NCBI GenBank assembly: GCA_036429605.1
Contig: JAVFKD010000002.1
Location: 248,001 to 312,000, forward strand
Length of the DNA stretch: 64,000 bases
Origin: Cladobotryum mycophilum
Taxonomy: Eukaryota; Ascomycota; Sordariomycetes; Hypocreales; Hypocreaceae
Direction of reading: 5' to 3'
Positions 11,304 through 23,200 of the stretch are shown piece after piece (position 1 is the stretch's first letter; every line of letters begins with the position of its first letter). A program made the position numbers and the translations under genes. The notes beneath the pieces are model-generated. The model saw nothing but the letters and a program-made list of their open reading frames with translations. It was not told the origin of the DNA and did not search any database.

Positions 11304-12365
11304 CTAGTCTGTGATGACTTGCCTTGCGAACCACTTCTTGACCCCCTGGATCAACTGGAAGCCCACTTTTCTCTCCTCAGCCAACTTCCACAGGACCTGC
11401 ATCACAAACGGCTCCACTCCCCATTCAATTGCCTCTGGGGACAAATCATTGCCGTACGCCTCGCCAACAAGCTCCCGGATAGTCAAGCTACCAATGCCAC
11501 AATTACGCTTCTTCTTCCGTTCCGCAACAAGCGCTCGCCAAACTTGTTTTTCCCTCCCCTCTCTTTGCCGGATATAGTCATCTACCTTGGCCGATAGATC
11601 CGCAATTTCCTTCCCATGTCCCGGATACCCAATGATGCATCCCAATCCACGCATCTTGTCCAAACTCGCCATGTAGGCGAAGAGGTCATGCTCCACACTA
11701 TATCCATGGCCCAGAACATTATCTCCGGTGAAGAGCGCGTTTTCTTCTTCTAGCAGAAAGCACATGTGGTCTATCGTATGACCGGGAGTAAAAACGGATC
11801 GGACCGTAGCGCCGGGTACTTGGAAGACCTGCCCATCATGGATAGCGTGCTGATCTGGGCCGGGTGTGTGCTTATAGACACGAGGGCCAAGCTCAGGTTT
11901 GTAGGCAAGAAGATCTGCGAGGCCGCCAGTATGGTCGCGATGCCAGTGCGTAAGCAAGACATAGGCTAACTCCAGGCCTTCTTTCTCAAGATGAGAAACG
12001 ATTCTTTCAATCCAGAGCTGCTTGCCCTATGAACGTTCTTAGTTAGTGGACCGAGCTGTTGTCGCTAAGAGAAAGACGAACGGGGGTGAGAGGTGTGAGA
12101 AAGGGGAAGGGCAATCTTGTTCCCTGCTGTATGTAGAGAGATCTATACTCACTTCACCGCTATCTATCAAAATTCTTTCTCTTCCTGTTCCCACGAGGTA
12201 CGTATTCGTACCCTGCAACCGATATGAGCCTGGGTTATCGCCCAAAATTCGTATAACTCTGTCTGTAAGCTGGGAAACCCCATCCAGGTGAGGTATCGCT
12301 TTGCTCTGGGTGGACATGTATTCATCCCAGACGCAGATGTTTGATTGCACAGTATAGGAAGCCAT
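11304..12365 (-). CDS. Metallo-beta-lactamase-fold thioesterase (ACP thioesterase type, LACTB2-like)
   Basis: This is a two-exon gene (about 12365-12153 and 12026-11304, intron about 127 nt, GTGAGT...CATAG) of about 311 residues. The zinc-binding motif THWHRDHTGG is intact. Further metal ligands are in PGHTIDH and TGDNVLGHG. The N-terminal block with LQGTNTYLVGTG and the end KWFARQ match the family of hydrolases that release the chain from TE-less non-reducing PKSs (AptB, GedB, MdpF and atrochrysone-carboxyl-ACP thioesterases). The adjacent PKS relic is exactly that TE-less type, on the same strand about 0.9 kb away, so the two were very probably partners. No lesion is visible. An upstream in-frame Met at about 12392 is possible, but MASYTV fits the family start better. 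Confidence 0.88.
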
Positions 12366-14585
12366 GACTGAGATAAACAGAATTGAATCCAAGATAACTA
12401 CTTGTCGTGATGATGATATAAATAGGGATTTTAAATATCCTTGATCTTATCTCACCACCACATATTTACATTACACTGACGATGCTATCAGCATAATGTC
12501 TTAAATGTCGGACTACACGGAGTAAAGCTCAGTGCGTCATTTTCTTTTTTGCAACAGGGAAATTGCGGCATGTAGTAACATCACTCGATTTCATGAGAGC
12601 TACCTTGCATGGATACCAACTTGCAATATAATTTGCCCAACCTGTAAGCCCAGTCAAGGTCATCTAAAACACTAACCCATACACCCCACACCATACCAGG
12701 GAGAATGGGTGTGGTCAGCTCCGCGGACGTCGGACTACAATAATGCGTTTAAACTAAAAAGTATCATCAGGTCATTATGTTGAGCATAATTAACAGGCTG
12801 GTGGGCAAAGTTTGGAGTATGGACATAATGTTTTGTAGAAGAGGACGACGAGAATAGTTGCTGTTTAAGACTGCCTCTTGCTTCAGAGGTTTATGAGCCG
12901 GATCCACTGTCGCTACAGATGCATGTAAGAAGGTGACGGGACCGCATGAATGGAAGCATACAAGGTACCTGGTAACTTGGCTCTAGATAGCGGTGTCAAG
13001 GTTGTGGGGACATGGCAAAGAGTAGCTGTAGGCCCAAAACTGAGAACTTATCGGTAGTCAAGTTCGTCAGTTCTTGTCTATCCGACTCTTCATGCGAGTA
13101 GGTAAGAGGTTGAATAGAAAGACCAAATAAATAATTATCGAAATGGTTCTCATGGTGTTCTCCAAGTCATCTACAGTAAGAAGTAACGATATATCCATTA
13201 AATAATAAGCAAAATAAGTTACGATGGAGTTCTCTATGATAAATTATTTATCCACGTATTAGTTAGAGTTACCAACTTTTACAGGGTAGTCAAAATACTT
13301 GACCCGTACTTGGCCTCGAGTTTGTCTAAATACCCTGAAGCGCTTTCGCGTTATGATCCTGTACTTGGATTAAACAATGTTCCAGAGACAATGTAAACCC
13401 ATCACATTTCAATCCAGCTGATCATATGTTAAGTCAAATTTGCATTCGTCGTGCCATTCTGGGCAGTCTCTGGTCAGAAAACGGTTCATTTTAATATCGA
13501 TCTACTAGGTTTTGGACCATCCTGCCTGCACCACCACCACCGTCAGCAAGCTCCTCCAACGAGCCTTAATGGGTGGTCGCCTATACCATTGTATCGACTG
13601 CCGGCCAGCGCCAAATTGGCTTGTCAAGCATGGATGTCGTCGACGAACGACCAGGATGGCTGTAGATCTCGATCACATTGCAGATCCAGTCTTCGCCGTG
13701 AACTCTTTAACTAAAGTGCACCACAGAGCAACCTAAATACAAATATTGCTTCAAAAATGACACTAGATGCAGGTATGAGTCAATACATAGCAAAGAGATG
13801 GGCTCTTAAGCTATGAAGAGGAAGTATGCCGAAATACTAGACAAGACTAATATTTATTATTTATGAGGACCTTTATCATCTTCTACGGACAAAATCGGAG
13901 AAAAAGACACAAGAAGTCATCCATAAGACCCTAAGCAGCACTTAGTAGGCTCATAACACTGTAAGCAGCAATGATTCTACACGTCGTATAAAGTTGCCGC
14001 GGTATGGGCCACCTTTTGTTTACCCTGCCCTTTAGATGATTTCGCATCCACATTGTTTGAGAGAACCGAAGAAGCTCAGAGCGACTGACAGGGGGATACC
14101 AGTGTTGATTCTCATGCGAGATATGACTCTTGGTACGACTAGCTTCCCCAGGAGATCACACCTAATAAAGTTGTTCTCACAGCCCAACTTATCATACAGT
14201 AAGCACACTCACCGTAAACGTCCTACCCTCTCTAACTATCCTCGGGTAGATGTGAAAGACCGAATATTGACATGCAAGGCATGGAATATTGTGTGGTTTT
14301 CTTCAAAATAGCTTCAAACTTTTGCGTCTGTTGCAGTTTTAATTTGGATTCCCGCCTGAGTCTAGGGTTGCATCAGCTTCAACTTCGTGCATAGGTAGTG
14401 GATCACGGGTACATACATCACTTGGTTTCACCCCTGGCCTTAAAGGCGGGCCAAAACAACCCCTCTATGAACCCGCCTTTTACGGATTCTCCGATTTCAC
14501 GTTGCCTTCTTCCCCCACGTCATCTCTGGGACTTCCACGGAGTGTAGGAGCAAAAAGACTATCTGTTACAGGGACCTTATCAGCC
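12366..14585. other. Gene-poor spacer of about 2.2 kb
   Basis: I see no intact gene. Open frames near 13451-13736 have odd composition and no domain I recognise. The stretch includes the divergent promoter region of the thioesterase (-) and the Zn2Cys6 regulator (+). A decayed insertion cannot be excluded. Confidence 0.5.
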
Positions 14586-16916
14586 ATGCGACGTGGCCGG
14601 GTGCGCAGTGCCTGTAATCGGTGTCGGCAGCAAAAGCTCAGGGTAGGTAAAATATCACCATCGTTCTGACACGAGCCGGAAGCTAATGCAAGATCATTTG
14701 ATGAAAGTGTGATCCAGATCTGCCTTGCCAGCTCTGTATTCGGTCCGGCGTCCCTTGCGTTCCTTCAACCATAGTTCAAGCTTACAGGTGTGTCATGAAC
14801 TCAATACATATGACTGATTAACCGAGTTAAGCATTCTTGATCCTGGTTCTCTAGGCGGCCACCAAGACGGCCAGAACCACCAAAAAATGTAGAGATACAG
14901 ATGCGTACGTCGTTACCAACGGGTCATAGCCGCCAGAAAGACCATCAGGCTGCACCTAGTTCGCAAGATGACTATCAGGCAAGGACGCCATCTTTCAAGA
15001 TTGCCGAAAAGGTTTGTGTATATCGTAACCCTCAAGATGTGGCTATTTTGATGAAAGGTACTAAAAATTGAGCAGATATTTGAGGAACATAGAATACAAT
15101 CCTCAGCCACTGCACAAACAGATGCGCTCCCGGGGAACATGGTGCACAGGGACGACCTTTGCAGAATTCTGACTATCAAGAGTATCTTGGGAATCGACCT
15201 TCCAAGTGACAATATCGTAGGGCGACTCGTTGATTCATACTTCACATCCGTCCAATGGTATTTGCCCGTCCTTGACGAACCATCTTTTCGTGCAAGGTTG
15301 GCACCTATTCTTGAATCACGCAGCTGTAGCGCGGGGGACCAGCCATTCCTCATGACTGTGGTTGTTGTAATGGCCATCGGTGCACAGTTCTGCGCATTCG
15401 AAGCGCTGCGAGACTTCCCCCAGCTCGGCGATGTAGCTGATCTGAAATCTGACCTTTTGAGTGCGATAGAAATAAATTATCTACGAACATTCGACGACAA
15501 CAACCTTGACTGGACGGTATTTGCCCTTCTCCTCTCGTCTTTGTACATGCTGTGTCGGCAGCCAAGACGGAGCTTTGTCGTCCTTGGTTCCGCCATTCGC
15601 GCCGCCCAAAACATGCGCCTTGACCGTGAAGAAACCTGGGCAAAGGGGATACCCAATGACGTTGAGATGTGCAGGAGAATTTGGTGGGCTCTCTACTGTG
15701 TAGACAAGTGAGTTCTTGGCGTGTGTGCAAGTCGTCGAAGCTGCGCCGTGGTACTAATCATTCAGCACAGGCATGCGACGATCATTGGAGGGAAAGCATC
15801 CATGATTACATACGACTTCAACGTCGGCCCGGTTTCTCATGCTTTAGAGTCGAGAACCAGCGGGGATGGTGAATTACGAGATCGAAATTGCGTAACCATC
15901 GACACATATAACACACTCCGCTGTACTCTCTATCAGATCACATCACCCCTCACAAACGATGGCTTCCATCAGAAGAATAAACCACTGGAAGATACTTTCG
16001 CCAGCATCCTAAAATTACACCAAGAGCTCGGAGCATGGAAACGAAACCTCCCCCACAGCTTCAGCTTTCGACATATAAAAACCGAGAAGTAGAATCTGAC
16101 GATCCAGACACTAAAATCTTTCGTATGCAAGCCCTTTCACTCCAAGTTATCTATGATAACATGCACCTAATGCTCTTCCGTCCACTCGTGGACTTTCAAG
16201 TTTCGCATCAGGTGTCCAAGGAGAACGATGAGACTCGCGGCCTCACGTTCAAAAAGTCCACAGGGTCTGAGGTCAAGATCAAAAAATATAGCCAAGCTCA
16301 ATGCTGGGAGTCCGTTAGGCGGACATCGCTATTGGACGAATATCCTGAAACCCTTCGAATGATTGGCCAAACTCCCGCAATAACGCATATAGGAGTCCAA
16401 TGCTTCACTGCTGGGGTGATGCTGGGGACGTTTGCACTGTCGGATCCGTCCTCTGACCAGGCTCAAGAATGCAAGAGGGGTCTCGCACGATTGATCAAGA
16501 CGCCTAGTTCATTTGGGTTTCCAGAAAATCCAGTATGGAACCAGAGTACACAAATCTTGAAAGAGCTTCTACATCTTATTGGAAGGGAGGAGATGAAAAC
16601 CTTACTTACTACAGACATACGGTCTCCCCTAGCCAGTCAGTCAATCGATATAGCGGGCCGCGACTCTGAGACCTCCCTATTACGATGCAACTCGGCTTTT
16701 GCTTATTCAGTGAATACTATCAATGGCAGCACGTCTATGTCCCAGGAAACTCTTGCTGTCGATGCACATTTAGAAACCCAACTAGCATTGGACATGTCAG
16801 CTCAGAGCGCATGGCCAGACGATGATGAGCAAATCGGACCTAATTTTGACAGCCTAGGAACGGCCATTGCTTCCGTACAACAATGTGAGACTTTGGAAAG
16901 CTATATAAGACGTTGA
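14586..16916 (+). CDS. Zn2Cys6 transcription factor with fungal-specific TF domain, one frame break
   Basis: The N-terminal zinc cluster is split by an intron (14643-14707). Once joined it has perfect C-x2-C-x6-C-x5-C-x2-C-x6-C spacing, starting SACNRC. A second intron ends at 14854; its donor is best placed at about 14791 to keep frame. Others are 15012-15075 and 15708-15770. The central region, from IVGRLVDSYFTSVQWYLPVLDEP-like sequence near 15215 onward, is the fungal_trans domain. The reading frame changes at about 16085-16092. Before this point the frame ends at TAG just after FRHIKTEK. One base later it continues open to 16916. I found no GT..AG pair of suitable length, so this looks like a one-base deletion or a sequence error. 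Its position between the thioesterase and the reducing PKS suggests a pathway-specific regulator. Confidence 0.78.
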
Positions 16917-17235
16917 ATCATGCTAATAAGTCATAGTCATGCACGGAATGGGGCAACCCAACGTGACGGGAGTGGGAGGCGGATCTTACAGCGTGGCTTC
17001 GGGCACGACAGAGACAGAGACAGGCGCAACATCATATCTGCAGTTCGGACCTGTTACATCAAATCTATCATGGCAGCATTGGATTTGGGATTATAACACA
17101 TACTCTTGAAGGGTCGATTTATTTAACTACATAATGTCATCTAGCCATTTCATTAGTATTCTTCCAAAACGCCTAGCACCTCCAATTTAACGTCAAAAAC
17201 AAGAAACGCATTCCTATCTATCCCTTACTATAAGA
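16917..17235. other. Short convergent intergenic spacer
   Basis: This spacer holds the 3' flanks of the regulator and of the reducing PKS, which converge. No coding content is visible. Confidence 0.6.
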
Positions 17236-20200
17236 TCACGGTGCCTTCATCGCCAGGTAGTCATCCATTCTAGCCTGTGCATTCTCCTTTGGCCCACACT
17301 TCTCCTTGAGCGAACCAACCGCGTGCTTACCCAGTCGCTCAACCGTGCCGGCGTTCATGATTTCCAAAACGCTAATGTCGACTCCAAATGTTCGGCGATA
17401 CCAATTGCGGATCTCAATAGCCACCAGGGAGTCAATGCCCATGGACGTGAGACTTTGTGTGATATCCAGATCTTCTTCAGGCAGAAGCATGAAGCCACAT
17501 ATCGTACGGCCAATCTCCATTGTGATGAGTTCCACGTTAGCAGGGTCATTAAGCATGTCTGGTTCGGAGGCAGATGAGTTCAACAGACTACGCAGACGAC
17601 CATCATTAGAGTCGACGCGTGTTTCTTCCACGGTCTCAAGATGACGGTAGAGACCCATTCTAATATCGCGCTTCCATGTGACACGGTTGCTAGGGTCGGA
17701 TAATGGCTTGGAAGAGCGCAGGCCGATTGTGAGCTGGCCGAGACTGCGGAACTCGCTGCCAGATTTGGCCTCTGCACTTTGGGGTCGAGATCTCTGGATA
17801 CTGATCTGGATTGCGTCAAGCAAATCCTGTTCCTGAAGAGGGTGAATAGACATGGAAGGGGCCTGGTTCAACATGTTTGCCATATTTCTGCTGACGTACC
17901 CGATGCCGTCCATTAGACCGACGTCTATCACGGAGGCAGGGAGGCCAAGACCATGACGATACTGGACGAATGAGTCAAGGAAAGCATTTGCAGAAGCGTA
18001 GCTCGCCTGGCCAGGTTGACCCATCAAGCCCGAGATGGAGCTGAACAAGATGAAGAAGTCAAGCTCTGACCCTGACAATGCCTCGTGCAAGTTCCACGTT
18101 CCGCGGACCTTGGGATCCAAAACAGTGTTCCAGTCTTGATGTGAGATTTGGGTGATTGGCAAATCCTATTTTTTCACTGTTAGTACATGGTTTCCAATAG
18201 GTGGATGAATGGCGTCTTACTCTCAAAACCATGGACATTTGAATCACACCACCAACTGGAGACGGCGCGCTCTTGACAGCACGCTGCACATCGCTCAACT
18301 CAACTACACTTCCAGCAACTGCGACGACGTTGCAGCCCTGCGACTCTAGCTCCCCAACAAAGTCCTGGTCCTCAGAGGATTTGCCGGCAGAGCGAGAAAG
18401 GAAGACAAAGTGTCTAGCACCGCACTCTACCATCCAGGTCGCCAGAGCCTTGCCGAGACCACCAAAGCCGCCAATCATGAGATACGTGCGCTTGTCGGAG
18501 AGCAGGGCCTTTCGACGTGGACTGATGGCACCAAGGTGGCTTGCGTTTTTGTTGCTAGGCATAGCGACAACAAATTTGCCAATGTGCGTTCCCTTCTGCA
18601 TGGTTCGGAAGACCTCGCCGACTCTCTCAGCAGGGAAAGCATGTAGGGGCTGGATAGGCTTGATGTAGCCGAGTTCGTAGTACAGTACACATTGGTCCAT
18701 CAACCTGCCATTATTAGTCGTAGCTCAACACAATCTTCAGTTATTCAAGGACACTTACTTGCGAATCTCCTCGGGGCAGTCGTTCAGCATAGTTGCAAGG
18801 TCCACGCCGTAAAAGGCTCGATTGGCTTCAAAGGGGTTAAGATTCAATTGGCCGTTGCCAATAAAATCACGCTTGCCAATCTCAAGCATTTTGCCGTATC
18901 TGGCGACGCACTGCCAAGATGCATGAAGCAATTCACCAGAGAGTGAGTTCAAGACCAGATCAACACCACGTCCGTCCGTGGCCTTCACAACGTCCTGGAG
19001 GAAGGAAACATTACGGGAATTAAAGATTCTGTCCTTAGGGATGTCATAGTTATCCATCAAGTGCTTGATCTTTTCCTCGCTGCCGACAGTGCAATAGACC
19101 TGTTGTTTTATTCAGGTTAACGGAATGCATACCGCAAATGAATAAGCGAACATACCTCTGCCCCGAGCATCTTGCAGACTTGAAGAGCAGCCAACCCGAC
19201 CCCACCGCAGGCAGATTGAATCAAAATGGTCTAGAATTGGCAAGTTAGAATTCCTCTAGGCAGCTAGTATAAGCTTCAGGCTCTCTTACCTGTCCCTTCC
19301 TCAACTGACCCAGGGTGATCAGACAATGAATGACGGTCGAGTAAATAATGGGGATGGTCGCAGCGTCTTCGAAACTGAGGCTGTCCGGAATACGAACTGC
19401 AAGCTGACTAGGAATCACTCTACGTGTTGAGAATAGACCACGGTACATGGTCATGACGCGGTCACCCGGTCTAAGGTGAGTGACGTTTGATCCTACCCTG
19501 GTGATCACACCGGATGCTTCAAGACCGATGCTGTCCTTGGCACCATCGACAATGCCCATAGTCATTAAAACGTCCTACAGATACCAGTTAGTAAATGGGG
19601 AACAGTCATGGTGTAGGAATTCCTTCTTACCCTGAAGTTCAATCCAATGCAACGAATATCAACTTCAACATCATCGGGTTGAAGCGCAGGCGGCTGGAAC
19701 TGAATCCATTGCAGCGAGTTAATGAAGCCATATCTTCCAATAACCAAACGGCTCGGATAGTCTTCTTCCATATCTCCGTCAAGCTCCTTCTTTGAGTCGA
19801 TCCAGTGATAACGGCTAGTAAGAACGACACCGTCTTCAATAGCAAACTCGGGCTCGACGTTGAATTCGGGGTCTGCGGAAGAGTGGCGACGGTCGAACTT
19901 GTGGAAGATCTCAAGGATAGCATCGGCAGCTCTGGCATCAAGCTTTCGCAACTCCACGGTGGAGAAATCGAGTGACAATTCCGAACGAATGGTACGTGCG
20001 AGACCGAGAGTCAAAGCAAAACGTGGATCTTCACTGTTCACCTGGGCCGATCTAGTGAGCCACAGCATGCCTGTTTGGAAGTTGGAAAGGTATGTCATGA
20101 AAGTTTGGTAGTTTTCAGCAGAGATGTTGTGGAAGTATGGATCCTCCAACTCAATTGTGGAGATGACATCTTGACCTGCGAGGTGCTCGTTATCGCCAAT

Positions 20201-23200
20201 TTGGCTCCAGTGGACCTCGATGCCTTTCGCAGCAAAGCGATCAGCCACCTGGGAAGCAAACTCATGCTTGGTCTTGTCGTATAAGAAGGTAACCCTGGAG
20301 ACGACAACGGGCTGGGTTTGCTCAACCGCTGTGGCGACGATATAAGCATTTAAATGGTATGGCGCATCATCATCCATCAGAACTGAATCAGTTCCCGAAA
20401 AGCCCACCTGGCGGAGTTCTTCATTCCAACGTTCAGCAGATACGATGGGCTCATCTGCACGGTTGTCATTTTCACCAAGCCACCAACCAGGCAACAAGCC
20501 TGTGATGAAGTGAATCGCGCGGATGGGCAACGGCTGAGTAATCTCGTGAAGGAAGAGTTTACCACCTGGGCGAAGCAGCGAGCGGACATGCTGCAGCGTC
20601 TGGCGCAGCGAGGGTGTGGCATGGAGAACATTGGACGCGACAATCAGGTCATAGGTTCCGAGCTCGAACCCTTGCTTTGCTGGGTCCTTGGTAATGTCGA
20701 GAGCCTGGTAGGACATGCCTGAATAATCCTTGAAACGCTCCTGTGCAGCAGAGAAGAAGCCAGACGAGATATCTGTGAACATGTACTGGGAATACATACG
20801 ATTTCCCTCTTTTGAGATTAAGGCCTTGAGCACATCGTAGGTGGTGCCTCCAGTACCACCACCAATCTCCAGAACCCTCAAGTTGGGTTGCGCATGGGCA
20901 CAAAGCGAGAAGAATTCGTCAGTGTTGACGAGACCTCGGAAGAAGTTGTACATGCTCGTCAATCCATTGTCTTCGATCAACAGCTGTAAAGGATTCAACT
21001 TCTCCAGGAAGATATCCTGCACGCTTTGAGAAGTAGATACCCTGCGTGACATCTGAGCTAGGCCAGTCGCATCAATATCTCCCAGGCCGTCAAGTTGAAG
21101 GAAAACTAGATCCATCAAGGGGTCTAGCCTCTTCGCGTCCATGGAAACCCACTTCTCAGCCTCTGGGACTAACTCCTTCCATTCACCTTCTAGCATGCGC
21201 TGTTTCTCTCGCTGTAGCCAGGAGACATGTTTAGACAAGTATCCTGATGGAAGAGCCAGGGATTGGAGTCGATCAAGAGTTTGCAGGATGCAGATAGCTG
21301 TCACCTGCTCAAGAAGCACTCTTGCCTCCCGCTTGTCGGTAGTCCGTCGCATCAATGTACCTGGGTTTAGGAATTCAATGTCCGGACGCCACTCAAGGCG
21401 GGCTGCAGCGACAGAATCCATATTGTCCGGCTCATCCCCACCTTCCAACGGGTTGAAGAGACCATTCTCAAGGTAAACGGCAACTTCATTGGTTTCCGTC
21501 ATGGCAATGACATCGCCCATGATGGCACCCTTGGGGCTCGTCCGGGCGGTTGCTTCAGCCGTGAGGTTAGGAGAACTACCAGGGCTCACATAAATTGATC
21601 CAATAGACGCCGGGAGAGAAAGCGTCTCCAAGCCACGAGCAATACCCCGCGTCATTGCAACTGTGAAAAGTTGCAGGCAGTAGTCCAAGGCCGTGGGATG
21701 AACTGCGTATCTAGTGCCTGGCTCAGGGTTATTCTGTATAGCTGCCGTTGCCTTGGTATCCTCGGTATCTGCTGAGATTTCCTTCAATCCTTGGAAGCGA
21801 GGGCCATAGTTGAGCCCCAAGCGCCTTAGACGCTCATACCAGAAATCTGCGGCCAGTCGACGGGGGTGCTTGACGATGGTTGGCTTGGGAGGAGGGTGCT
21901 CTTGGCCTGCTCTTCCCTGAGCAACAAAGTGCTTGATCCAGGCGGATCCATTATAAGACATGATGGAGAAGTCATACCAAGTAGAATCAGCACTGTCAGT
22001 CAGGCGTGTAGGCTTCGCCGTGGTAATGGTTTCCAGGACTTCAGTCTCCTGAAGCATCATGGCGTTCTTAATGACTACGTTTCGCAGGGTAAAGTCCACA
22101 GAGCCAGTCATCTGCCGAATTGCTTCCCCAACAGTCGCTATGTACCCTGCGCAGGGGAAAATAATATCGTTCTTGACTTTGTGATCCTTCAACCAAGGAA
22201 CGTTTGCGCATCGCAACCTATTCCTCCACGATGGTTCCATATCGCTGCTCTCCAAGAGTCTTGAGCCGAGAATCTCGTGGTGAGGGTGTTTCTTTAGTCG
22301 CCAAGCTTCCGAGACTCTGCTCTCGTTCCAGAATTCAACGTTGCGATCCCAGGGGTAGGTTGGCAAATCTATCAAAATGGGGGCTGCGGGGTTGACCACT
22401 GCAAAGTCAATGGGCAAGCCATGGGTGTACAGTCGACCAACAGATGAAAGCAGTGAGACAAAAGAATCATTGTTTCTGAGAAGCGTAGGAACGTAAGTAG
22501 GTGCCTTCTTCCCTGAATCTTGGAAGATTTGACGCAGCGGACCCTGCAGAGCAGAGTGAGGCCCGACTTCTAAGAAGAGAGTCTCTTGATTAAGGTCTTT
22601 CAGCAATGCCCGGACAGCAGTATTGAAAAGAACTGGTGACTCAAGGTTGCTCCTCCAGTACGCGGGACCGAAGCTAGACTTATAGCTAGCAAGGTGACCC
22701 GTCACGCTTGAGTAAAAGGGAATTATGGCTGACTTGGGTGCGAGATGCTTTTTCAGCAGACCCTCATAAACCTCTCCAATTTCCTTCATGTGATGCGAGT
22801 GGTATGCCATGTCAACATGCAGCTTTCTAGCGAATATGGCAGGATCATGTGCCTTGATCGCTTCAAGAGTCTGAGCCACGGCAAGTTTGTCGCCCGAGAG
22901 TGTCACACTCTTTGAGCTATTCTCACAAGCAACCACAGCTCCCTCGACGAGGAACGGCGACACAGCCTCCAGTCCAAGACCAACAGCGGCCATTACCCCC
23001 TTTGGGGATGTCTGAGCCTTAGCAGTCTGGCCACGGTAGAAGGCCGTCACGATAGCCTCAGCCATTGTAAGCGCACCAGCAGCGTAGGCGGCGCCAATCT
23101 CGCCGCTGGAATGACCCACAACCGAGCTCGCCTTGATGCCACACTTGGCAAGCATGTTAACGAGACCGGCCTGCACAGCCGTGCAGAGTGGCTGCGAGAA

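Noticed and set aside
13451..13736. Two overlapping plus-strand frames that might be a small gene between the thioesterase and the regulator
   Set aside because: There is no family resemblance and poor codon bias. No splice sites extend them into a sensible product.
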